NCBI GenBank assembly: GCA_033439765.1
Contig: JAULSN010000015.1
Coordinates: forward strand, 1-64,000
DNA: 64,000 nt
DNA from: Lasiosphaeria ovina
Lineage: Eukaryota; Ascomycota; Sordariomycetes; Sordariales; Lasiosphaeriaceae
Direction of reading: 5' to 3'
Made by a program: the position numbers and the translations under genes. This document shows positions 34,971 to 45,557 of this stretch, one piece after another. Within the stretch, counting starts at the first letter, position 1; each line of letters begins with the position of its first letter. The notes beneath the pieces were generated by a model, which made no database searches, was not told the DNA's origin, and worked only from the letters and a program-made list of their open reading frames with translations.

Positions 34971-35899
34971 AAAGAGGGGCTGCGCCCCAGTGGGTGCCCT
35001 ACGGCCCCGATTTTTTAGATTTTAGGGGACATTGACCTATATATAACCCACAAATAGACATTTGAACCAATCAGAACACCCGGTAAAAAGAGCCACTATA
35101 CTGGTTTAAGTGTATAATGTGCATCGAACCGTACGCGCATCTTCAAACCTGCAACCTTAGATTGATTACGCGCCTATAATAATAGCAAAAGCGATCGCAA
35201 AAGTATGCCGTTAGTACCGTTTGAATGCGCGTATTTTTCTAATCATTTTGGTACTAATCTTATTAATAGAATATATCGGACGCGCTAGAAAATAATAAAT
35301 CAGGCCTTTCTGGTAATAGCTAGGCATTGCCCCTACGCGGGTATAACGAGAGCTCACAGCTTACTAGCCTAAGCAGCACCCTTAGACTTACTAGTTCGCC
35401 TACTAAAGCCCCCTTATAATAATACGAAGACGATGAATATAATAATTAGGATAACGGCGGCTAGTTAAATAACTCTCTAGACCCTATAGAAGATATCTTA
35501 TAGGAAACTATTCAGACTTAGTTATAGTTACGTAAGAATAACTACCTATATTTATATAAGTAGGGAAATAAGCCTTAGAAATATAACCTCTAAGCCTTTC
35601 TATACCGGTGGACTAAGTAAGGCTTATAATATACCGGCTCCAGGATTTAATAGCTCGCTTAGGCTCTTCTAGATCCCTCTATTCGTAATACCCTTAAGTT
35701 ATAAGGAATAAGCGTTATTAATAACGACTACGTCGCCGAGGCAGGCTCTCTTAGTACGGTTATACGTAAAGAGATAAAGTCTCTTATTAAATAACCCGCT
35801 TTCGGTATATTTAAGCTATTTAAGAGCTAGCTTATAGTACTTATTACTATTATATAAGTCTATAATATTACTTAGCTAGAAAAAACCCTTAAAGATAGC

Positions 35900-37890
35900 T
35901 AGCTAATACTTAAGAAGGAAGCTCCGAATCTAGTAACCTTTTTATTATAAGTTTTATAGAATTAGGTATATCTCCTATTCCTATAAGTTATTATCCTATT
36001 CCTATAAGTCTCTCTCCTATTCCTATAAGTCTCTCTCCTATTATAATTCTAATATTATAATAGCGTATAACCTAGAGAGAGCTGGAAAATATAGACTTCG
36101 ACGACGAAAAAAGCCCCCAAATCTTCCTACTCGCCTCCTTATTTATAAGCGGCTACGTACGTAATAATAACTCCTTCTTAAGAGATATTCTTAGCCTATA
36201 TATACTCGCGAACGGTATACTAAGGCGCGTAATAGAGACTCTCGTATATATAGGCCTTATCCCTTTATATTAGACTCTAAATAGGATACTTAACGAGATA
36301 ATAGATAAGGTTAAAGAAAATATTAAGAAGGTAGCTCGGGACCCGAATAATATTATAGTTTACGATAACTTTAACTTTATAAGCCGTATAAGAGAGCTAG
36401 TTAGTAAGAAGAAAGACGAGATAATTAATCTTATAACGGCCTATATTATATCGTACTTAGAGTTCGGGGAAGCTATTTAGAAATCCAATTTCCGGCCTCG
36501 AACGAAGATTATAAAGAGAATAGTTATTATTTATATCTTACCGTACTGAGAGACCGTTAATAATACCTTAAAGTAGCTCGTAAAGTAGGCCCTTATAAAG
36601 ATCTTTATAAAGAACGTCCTTAATATACCTATTATTAAGAGAGTTAAATATAAGACCTCTTTATACTTATAGCTCGGTATTATATTTGAAGACGAAAGAA
36701 CTATCGACGGTATATATAAATTATACGAAGAGTTCTTTAAACGTAGGCTTAGACTTAATTAATAGTCTAATATCGATAAACGCCTTATTCTTATTTACGG
36801 CGATATAAAAATAATCTCCTTTATTCGCCGTATTAAGCTTTCGTAACTAGAGGCTAACGAGAAGTAGGAATAGAAAAAGTAGCTTATCCTTATACCTACT
36901 TTCTTTCATATCGAGCTTAATTATATCGAGATACTATTTAGGGTTTTCTAAGATACTAATAACGATAAAAATAACGTTACTAACGTTATTATTTCTTCTA
37001 ATATATAGTTTTTCTACTAGGGTAAGAATATTACGAAGAATAATATTAAATACTACTAGGTTATACTTCTATTAATATACGGTTATAGTATACGAATTCT
37101 AACCTTTATTTTTAACGAGTTAAAGAAGAAAAACTAGATAAATACTAATAACCTTAACGTCGATACGGTCTTCGAGATACTAAAGGGCTTAGACTCCGAT
37201 ATAATTAATAATATAATTAACTCCATTTAGGAGATATTATTCATATATAACGCCTAAATAGGGCGTTATTCTGACCTTAAAGAGGGCGATATCGTCGATA
37301 AAGAGTTCTGAAGCTAATACCGGCTTCTTTAATATACTAAGATACTCTTTATAATATATAAGGCTATTCGGTACGGTAACTAGGGCACCCTTAGGGATAT
37401 TATACCGATCTTATTATTATTATTCTAGGGAGGAAAGTTATTAAATTACGGCCCCGAGATGTTATATTTTACCTAGCTTCTATACCCTCGTATTAACGAG
37501 GATTATACGATACGGGCAATTCTAAAGGGCGGTCTAATTCGTTATATAATAGCCGGAAGTAGCTATAAGGTTATTAATCTCATACTTAAATATATTAACG
37601 CCTTATATACGTTAGATATTAAGTATAATAAGAACTCGACTTATAATATATATACCACCTTCTCGCGGCTAGCTCTAAACGGCAATTTCCTAGCTATTAT
37701 TTATAAGTCGGTTAAGACTCTCTTTAAGAGTAAATAGAAGGGAATATATAAGGCCGGTAACCCTATAGTAAATATTATTTCGTATATATATAAGCTATAT
37801 AACGATAGTATTACTAAGCGGAATAATAAGGAAGAGCGCCCTAAAGTATTTAATATCCTTAATATCCTTAAGAGAGGGTAATAAATACTA
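35900..37890 (+). pseudogene. DUF6589-like gene, RIP-inactivated
   Basis: One + frame is followed for over 600 codons with mainly TAG interruptions. Motifs seen: FLLASLFISGYVRNNNSFLR near 36,125; an IIVYDNFNFISRIRELV block near 36,352-36,405 followed by a DEIINLITAYII stretch; IKRVKYKTSLYL near 36,640; LIYGDIKIISFIRRIKLS near 36,790; GGLIRYIIAG near 37,530. The YDNFNF plus NLTT-type region is what I associate with the fungal DUF6589 family, which is common in repetitive DNA; this is from memory and not searched. The start upstream of 35,900 is unclear. It is tail-to-tail with the helicase relic. Confidence 0.5.
35965..36045 (+). repeat. Short tandem repeat
   Basis: Three imperfect copies of TCCTATTCCTATAAG with a CTCTC spacer, at the 5' side of the DUF6589-like frame. 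Confidence 0.7.
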
Positions 37891-38559
37891 TTAGAAAAGC
37901 TTAATAACTTTAATAAGGCTATTATTAAGCCTAAAAACCTTATAAAATAACGTCTTATCCCCGGGACTATACTAAGTAGTACTAAGGATAGAGAAATTAA
38001 CTAGGGCGAAGAGGGCCTACGTTTATTCGATACTGAAGATAACTTCTAAGTATAGGCTATTAATCTTATAGGGGACTAATTAGTAGAGAGAGCGCTTAGT
38101 AACGGTTATAATATAAATAAATAACGCTTAACGGCTTATTTTAAGACGATTAGTAGTATTTATATATAAGGGACCCCTTTCTTTACCCTTAAGGAGCCCC
38201 TTTTTACCCTTAAGGGCTGCTATTTACCTTATATAGAGCCTTATTTTGGTTTATATAGAGCCTTAATTTATAGGGAATAATATATAAATTAACGAGTAAT
38301 CTAATAAGCTATAGAAATACGCCTAAGGTAGTTAATTAAGCTAGGTAGGTAGGCGAGAGCCGCTTAGGTACGGCATTTCTACGTTATATATATAGCTTCG
38401 CTACTATATATACGCGCCTTATATACGAGACCGTAAGGCGGTAGGAGAGTTAATAGATAGCTCTCTAACCCGCTTACGTAATATATTAGGAGAAATACCG
38501 CCTTCTAAAGTCCTTAAAGTACGAAGGTCGGCCTTCTTCTTCTTCTAAGTACCTTAAAG

Positions 38560-40551
38560 CTCGTGAATCTTATTAATAGATACGAGTAAAAATATTACTA
38601 AATTCTCGCCCTCTTCGTCTTAATACTCCTAGTTATTAAGTACTAGGACTTTTATAACGAAGCCCTCTTAATTAGTAAAAGGAAGCTCCTTTTTACCCCG
38701 GGACTTATATAGCCTTATAATTATAACCTAGAGCCTCTCGTCCATTTATATCTTAGAGATTACGTTAAATCTCTTTCTTTTAGGGAGTACGAGAGCTTAA
38801 GCCTACTCCTTATACTACGTAGATAACTAATCTAACGTAATACCGGAAAAGGAGCCGGCTTATAGTTTATTTTCCCCCTATTAGCGAGGAGGTAAGGGAG
38901 GAATTCGATTAAGTATATAATTATAACTATTATAATATAGTTATTAATCGACTAGGCGCTTATATTCGAGCTTAGGGTTATCCGTAGGCTCTTAAAGGTA
39001 TTTAAGTATATACTTACGGAAGTAGGTAGCGTTAAGAAAACTAAGGAATATTAAATCTATTTTCTCCTAAGTAATAATATTAGGTTTAATCTATTTAAGC
39101 CACTTAAGGTAATTAAATAAGCCCTTAAACTCCGTATCGACTAGCTTAGGAATAACGGCTTAAGAGATATTACTAGCTTATAAAATAATAGATATATCGC
39201 TACCGGCTTCGTTAACGGTATCGTTATCCTACTTAATAAGTTATAGTTAGTTCTAAAGACGACTAGGTATAGCTAGTATATAAGGCTAGCGGCGGGCTCT
39301 TCTTATAAGCGGCCCTCTTAGCTTTAGTAATTACTTATTATAACTCCTTAAGTAATTAAATAGATAGTAGGAGGTAAATAAAAAAGCCTCCCCCTAACCT
39401 TTATACTTTCGTATTACTCTTCTAAAACGTTACTAAATATCTAAAAGACTTTAACCCGGGGGTATACCGAACTAAATAATACGTTATATATTAGGGATGT
39501 CTATCCCTATACTGAGGGATATAGAGGTGAGGATAATACGGTAGTCGGTATCTCTATTCGCGAAGTCCTTAAAGATAATCTCTTAATCGGTTAGGCGTAT
39601 ATCTATATCGTACCGGCGTATAACTTTCGCCGTAAACTAGCTTATAAAGTTATAGGACTTTTAAAGGTATTTAAGAAGGATATACCGGGTTAGGATTAGC
39701 TTAAGCTTACTATTAATATATATAATTGTTTTTTTTATTAGCCGGGCTTCGTTAGGCTTAAATCCTTCTACGAGGAAATAAAGGCGCCTAAAATCCGTAA
39801 TAACCTTCCTTATTAACGGTAGTAGGATGACCGTAATCTCGGGCCTATCGATCGATATACGGATTATTTGGAGATTTCTCTAATTAAAGCCGGTATACTT
39901 AAGTATATATACCTAATTATCCTTATCTAGCGTTACCGTATAGCTAAAGAATAGAATCCTCTTCGGTATTAACGCCCTTAACGTATATAAATAGGTGAAT
40001 TCCTCCTAGAACTCTTATTATTCGTTAATTATATAAAGCTTATCTATAACGAAGAGTTTAAGCTTATTATAAAAGTCGGGATTACGAAGGACCGCTTTAA
40101 ACTTTAGGTTAATAGCTTATTTAGGGCTTAGAAGTATATAACTATATTAACTAGCTTTAACTTTATTCTAAATATTTAGGTTCTAGATAAATTAGTTAAC
40201 CTTAATTTATTTAGGGGTTAGGAGTAAAAAAGGAGCTAACCTTAAGGTAGGTATTATTATTAATCTAAATAGGCTTCGAAGAAGGGACTACCTAGGTAAT
40301 ATTATCCCGTTAGTTCTCGCCTAGCTTCGTAAAAGGGACTATTTATACTATAGTAAGTATCGTAAGTACCGAGAAGGCGTATAATACAGCACTTTTACCG
40401 TAGCCGGTTACCGCGACGAGGATTATATCCTTCTTCTAGTATATAAGCCGATATACTACGTTAATCTAGCCCTAGCGGGCTTCCCGCGCGCCTATAATCT
40501 TATAGATTATATCGTTAATGCGTTTTTTATATATATTTTCGTCCATTTTAG
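38560..40551 (-). pseudogene. RecQ-like DEAD/DExH helicase, RIP-inactivated
   Basis: From an ATG at 40,551 the minus frame begins MDENIYKKRINDIIYKI and reaches DIILVAVTGYGKSAVLYAF (about 40,440-40,385), a Walker A motif in the RecQ setting. Downstream come LRLAPFLLLTP near 40,220, a mutated DExH box VIDKLYIINE near 40,050 and a motif III-like LFFSYTVTL near 39,950, then DRPEITVILLPLIRKVITDFRR near 39,850. Interruptions are TAG/TAA. The C-terminal extent is uncertain. Known: RecQ-type helicases occur in fungal repeats and near telomeres; the partner gene here argues for an element rather than a host RecQ gene. Confidence 0.7.
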
Positions 40552-41100
40552 CGGCGTAGGCGGTCTTCTAAAAGGTCGAAAGGAAGAGGTAAGTTATAAG
40601 AGGAAAAAATTATATATAGAGGATGCCCTACGCGAGGGCATTCTATATATAAATTTTTAGATTTTTTAGCCCTATTATAATTATATACTTAGGACGAAGC
40701 TTATGGTAAAAAGATAAAGACGCGCGTCTCTTTTTTCGTTTAATATTATTATCGATACTTCTATATTATATATAAGTATAAAAAGTATATAGAATTATAC
40801 TCCTACGTCTTAGTATCTTTAGAAGTATATTCTTATACTTTTATAATATATTATTATTATATAATTAACGAGGAATTAATCGAGGTTTTTTTTATTTATA
40901 TAATACCTAAAGAGGCGCGTTAACCTACCGTAATATTTCGCTCCTAGACCTCTTTTTCAGGCGTTCTGAGCAATATGGGTCTAAGTGGGTCTATCTAAGC
41001 CATACTAAAAATTTACGGGTTATAAGATACGAATGCGGTTTAGGGTGCCTTCTTTTATAAGGGGTGCCGCAGGCACCTTCCTTTTATTTTCTACGCCTAA

Positions 41101-41599
41101 AAAAGAGGTCTAAGCCTATTAAGATAAGAATATAAGTAGTGTTATCGCTAGTAGAAACACGGACGTCGCTGCGATTTAGTTAAAAGCTTTAGAATGTAGC
41201 CAAATCCATAATAATTCGCTATAATGAAGTTCAGTCCCACTTTTGGACCACTTAACGACTTACTAATCCCTACCTAAATATTAACGTAGAGTATTTACAC
41301 TATACCTAGCCGCCGACGTCTTAGCCTCGTATTCGGTTCGTTAAGCCGTACCTAAAGACCTAAGTCGGATAAGCTTATCCGTCTATATAGCAAGCGTTAG
41401 AACTAACGCTAAAATATATAGTATTATAATAATATCTACGTTCTACTCCGTATAGAGGGAATAATATAACGGAGTCGCTGGGGTTTAATAATATCTTAGA
41501 GAATAACCTAATATCCTTAAGCCGTTATACTTACTTAAAACTAGGCGTATTACGAACCCTACTTAATAACTATAGAGCCGGGATTAGTACGTATTACTC
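41101..41599. other. RIP-mutated DNA without recognisable gene
   Basis: 41,100-41,260 has CA/TG; from about 41,270 CA/TG are mostly lost. No gene recognised. Confidence 0.5.
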
Positions 41600-41805
41600 C
41601 TATAATAAGGAATAGTAGGCAGGCTAAGTACTTATAATCCGAATGGCCCGGGCGAGGGAGAATACTAGCCTAATAGCTTTCTACGTTATATCGGCTATCT
41701 CGACCGGCCTTTAGAATTAAACTTTAATAACTAAACTTATAACGGGTAGAGTAGCCGTCTTAAGGAAGTATATTATACATTAATAAGGCTATTAAGTTTT
41801 AGTTA
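41600..41805 (-). pseudogene. RIP-mutated duplicate of 30,540-30,745
   Basis: Aligns over about 205 bp in the same orientation with the intact fragment. Differences are overwhelmingly C-to-T and G-to-A, for example CATGCCATGCGCTG opposite TATTATACATTA. A few other substitutions (GATGGAG versus GAGGGAG) show the copies diverged before or besides RIP. Confidence 0.88.
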
Positions 41806-42640
41806 TTATACCTTATTATAATATTAATAATATAAGTAACTCCTTAATTAAGAGATTTCTATCTTTAGGAAATAAGGGGGTTCTTTATAATATACGGACT
41901 TATAAGTAAATTAATTAAATAAATCGCGATTATAGAATTAAGGTTTATAATTTATTTATTTTACTTTTTCTTATTTTCCTTAAGATTATTAACTTCTTCT
42001 TCTTTATTTTTATTTTTATTTATAACGTTAAAGAGTTCTTCCTTAAGGCGTTTAGTCTAATTATTAATTAAAATTAAGAAGAGGGATATCTTATTATATA
42101 TTTAAATAATAATATAATCGAAGTTTTTAATAATTATATAAAGGTTTATTATTTATTATTTATAAGTAATTATTATATTATAATATAATTTAAACTTAAT
42201 AAATATACCCTTAAGATACTTTTAAGCTATCTTAATAAAGTTATTATAATTTATTTAAAAGGGATCTAACCCTTATTAACCTTTAAGAAGGTTTAGAAGA
42301 AAATAATTAATACTATTTTTCCGTTTTAGGAGTTAATATTTATTAAGGTTTAGAATCGGGTTATAATATCCTTAATTAAATCTCTTATTATATTAATAAA
42401 ATAAATATTAAGAAGAAGGTTTTATATTCTTTAAATTTATTCTAATAAGTTTATAAAGTTAAATATTTCTAAATAACTACCTTAAGGACTTCCTTAAATA
42501 ATAATTATAATATTTATATTAATAAGGTTTATATTAATATTAATTATTATTAATTTATAATATAAAGAAGTATTAAAGTAACGCTTATTACTCTTAACGA
42601 GGTTATTTATAACTTTTAAATTAAACCGTACTTCTTAAAA
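41806..42640. other. Hypermutated AT-rich DNA
   Basis: Composition like copy A at 2.3-8.4 kb: nearly all C and G gone. No gene readable. It ends abruptly at about 42,640, where CpG returns. Confidence 0.65.
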
Positions 42641-42824
42641 AGCGTACTCGCGCTCGGGCTTTAATATCGAGGTACTTTAAGGTATAATATTAATAATATA
42701 TAACGGTCGCGCTACGCGTAGTTCTAGGGGTTTTAAGTTCCGACGATTCTTCTTATATAATTATATATAAGGATATTATTAAGGCCTTCTTAAGTAAAGA
42801 AATAAGCTTAGTTAAATATAAAGG

Positions 42825-42970
42825 TAGGTATATATAAGAGATAAGGCTATAAGTAAGGAATAGTTATATTTATAAATAATTAAGCTAAAGAAAGGAAAAG
42901 AATATAAAGGCAGGTATATATAAGAGATAATATTATAAGTAAAGAATAACTAAATTCGTAAATAACTAAG
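42825..42970 (+). repeat. ~68-bp tandem duplication
   Basis: Two copies of a unit containing AGGTATATATAAGAGATAA, then AATAACTAAGCTA(A/G)AGA and GAAAAAGAA. Confidence 0.8.
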
Positions 42971-42984
42971 CTAGAGAGAGAAAA

Positions 42985-43312
42985 AGAAAAAGAAGAAGTC
43001 TACGGGCTTTATAGGCTTCTAGTTTTATAGTAATATACGGGGTCGTAGTGCTAGTCCCGATCGGGAATAACGGGGTCTATATACTAGGGCTAGCAGCTAG
43101 GGCATAGTCGCGGCACCACGGACCTTAGTTCGGCCGTGCCGTAATAAAGGAAAAGAAGAAGTTTATAAGCTTTATAAGCTACGGTTTTATAGTAGTACGC
43201 GGGGTCGTAACGTTAGTCTTAATTAGGAGTAGCGGGGTCTAGTAGTTAGGGCTTTATAGCTAAGGCATAGTCGCGGCACTACGGACCTCAATTCGGCCGT
43301 GCCGTAATAGTC
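42985..43312 (+). repeat. ~162-bp tandem duplication, GC-rich
   Basis: Two units. Each has a CGGGGTCGTA motif (43,038 and 43,200) and ends TTCGGCCGTGCCGTAAT (43,129 and 43,292). Each contains GCGGCAC(C/T)ACGGACC facing GGCCGTGCCG, an imperfect inverted repeat. It separates RIP block II from the pseudogene on the right. Confidence 0.85.
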
Positions 43313-43321
43313 GCCTTAGCT

Positions 43322-44804
43322 TTGGCCTTTAAAGGCGCCGTTAACTCATACCTGCTCATCGACAGCTTTTTAACAGCTATGACGACTCGGGACTTAAGGA
43401 CCTTGCACTCTTATACCACTTCGAGTGCCAGAAATTCAAGCACTAGGGCGATCACTATAAGGTTTCGGCTCCAAACCCGGCGGCGCGTCCCTTATTTCGC
43501 CCGAGTATGGAAAGTATAGTTTTGAGTGTCGTTCAGAGCTACTCAAAGAGGCCGAGAAGTACCTTGATATCCATAATACGGCGCCCGTATTGGCCAACCA
43601 GAAGAAGCATAAACGTCGGGTTAAATGGGCCATCAAGAACAAGACCAAGTTCACCGAGGTGGTGACCAAGCTGCAGGAGTACAACACCAAGCTATTGGAG
43701 CTTCTCGACAGCGAGACAGAACCAAGCTTCAAGACCACCCTGCCCGGATACATATTAGCTCTCATCGATAAGGCGGAGGACCTCAATACTATTCAGGCCC
43801 TTGCCGACCCAGCTAACGTCCTAGTTGCCCACGCCGCGAGGTTGAAGTTTCTGGAACCGGCAGCGGGGACCGGCCCAAGCGTTAGCGTGGATATGCTGTC
43901 TATTTCCGACTTCACGTTTAAAGACCCGCAACCTTCACAGCAACCATCTTCTCGCGCCATTGGCATCTACAACAAGGTCCAGCGGGTTTAGGTCGAGTGG
44001 CGCGTTATCGAAGAAGGTCTCTCGGAAACCCAAACGTCCAGTCTAGTCGACCGCGTCCAGACTCTCAGGGCCATGCTCTCCGTTAATTCCACAGCTAATA
44101 TGCGAACAGCCCAATGTATCGGCGTGCTCGAGGATCCCATTAACAGCCTTCGTCTCGGTCTCGTCTTCCAACCCCCGGCCAAGTACGGCATTATACAACC
44201 CACCACCCTCCTCCAGATGATCGAAGGCAGCACCCAAGAATCCCCACCAAAGAGCCTCCTCTCGGCCATAAGTTTGCTCTTGCCCGTGCACTTGCCATAG
44301 TCTCGCGCTGCTCCATGCGGCAAAGTGGCTGCATAAGGCGTTCCGGAGCGACAACATCCTCTTCTTTGGCCGCCCCGGTGACCCCAACACGCTTATGGAC
44401 AGCTACATCAGCGGGTTTGAAAACTCGCGCGAGGTTACCGGCGAGTCGCTGGGTCACAGGCCCACAGGGTCAGGGCCCGTTGATTATTTTACCACCCCGA
44501 TGCAGGGCAGGGATTTAGCAAGACCATGGACCTCTACAGCTTTGGTGTTGTCTTCCTCGAGATTGCGTACTGGCGGCCGCTACGCACCAAGATTGCAAAG
44601 GCGAAAGCGCTGGGGTCGCTGGAGGCAACTCGCAAAGTAACGGTTGCTAGTGCGAGGGACAATTTGCCTGCAATGGTGGGGTCCATCTATGCGGAAGTTG
44701 TGATGAAGTGTTTGGAGTGTGCGTTTCCTAACGAGTCAGACGACGAGCTTGCGTGTGCAGTGAGTTTGGAGGTGATTTTAAAGCTAGAGCAGTGCCGCGC
44801 TTAA
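43322..44804 (+). pseudogene. HeLo-domain / protein-kinase-like gene, broken
   Basis: Reading frames along the + strand join into one recognisable protein but need frame changes and contain stops. The N-terminus (FKGAVNSYLLIDSF, LLYHFECQKFK, GDHYKV, 43,330-43,470) resembles the HeLo (HET-s/LOP-B) domain of fungal cell-death proteins. A helical region follows (43,507-43,990, including LLKEAEKYLDIHN and FTEVVTKLQEYNTKLLELL). After an in-frame TAG at 43,989, WRVIEEGLSE and VDRVQTLRAML lead to a degenerate kinase domain: ALLHAAKWLHKAFRSDNILF near 44,295-44,355 where HRDxxxxN is expected, and DLYSFGVVFLEI at 44,526, ending at 44,804. Breaks: a stop near 43,440, a frame change near 43,500, the 43,989 stop, and frame changes near 44,290 and 44,510. 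CA/TG are normal, so decay here is by indels rather than RIP. Confidence 0.7.
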
Positions 44805-45557
44805 GGGTTGTTAGTTGGTTGTGTGGGGAGGCGATCTAAGAAATATAACTATGTGAAAGGGAGGCCAAGAGTTCAAATTTAAATCTTTTATAAACTATCT
44901 CTAAGCTACTTACCCCCATAACGTTTCTAGGTCGGGTCCGGATTAATAGCCGAAAGTGGGCTTTTTTCACTCATTAACTAGTAGAGCATGGGAAGTAGGG
45001 TGACCTAACCGGCGAAGACCAAGGCGAATTCATATCCCTATCCTCGTGGGATACACTCGCTGAAGACCTACAGCTAGGGCTATTAATGAGCCAACCCAAC
45101 CTAACCAAGCCCCAGATTTGGGTTGGGTTGGCCGATCTGTCGATACACCTTACATCTTTCCCTTTCCGAAACGTTAAACGTTTTACAACATTCCCCTATC
45201 GAAAATCGCGCCCCACAAGCTCCCTATAATTTCCCAACTTACCACTCTCATTCGCTATTTTAGAAACTTTGCCTTATTTTTCGTTCCACTTCCCACTTAC
45301 GTACGCCTCCATAGTCTCCATTTGCATCACTTTTAACTTTTGCACTGCACATTACATCGCACCGGACATTACATCTAAGACCACCACAATCACTTTCACA
45401 ACCACTTCCACAATTACATCCATAATCACATCCATAATCATATCCACAATAATTACATCTATAGCCACGTCCACAACTAGTCTAATAAGGTATAAATACC
45501 TAGCCCTAGTTTAAGATCCGAGATTATAAAGCGCTAGCCCTCGCCTGAGATTTGGGA
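44805..45557. other. Intergenic; holds a hairpin
   Basis: No gene. At 45,091-45,135 GCCAACCCAAC faces GTTGGGTTGGC across 21 nt, a possible small MITE or transcript hairpin. 45,340-45,480 is an AC-rich, CATCCATAAT-type low-complexity stretch. Confidence 0.6.

Larger units (their letters stand above)
34975..41100. mobile_element. Two-gene RIP-mutated element (DUF6589-like and RecQ-like), putative
   Basis: About 6.1 kb carrying two convergent relic genes. Both ends are less mutated than the middle (CA/TG present at 34,975-35,160 and 40,940-41,100). A perfect short hairpin lies at each end: GGGGC-TGC-GCCCC at 34,976-34,988 and GGTGCC-GCA-GGCACC at 41,063-41,077. I found no terminal inverted repeats or target duplication, so the borders are inferred. 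End hairpins are a Helitron feature, but the terminal CTRR is not evident. Confidence 0.45.

Noticed and set aside
34975..41100. Helitron identity of the two-gene element
   Set aside because: End hairpins exist, but there is no Rep/HUH motif, no 3' CTRR and the helicase looks RecQ-like rather than Pif1-like.
45091..45135. GGGTTGG words as telomeric repeats
   Set aside because: Fungal telomeres here would be TTAGGG; this is a single inverted repeat, not an array.
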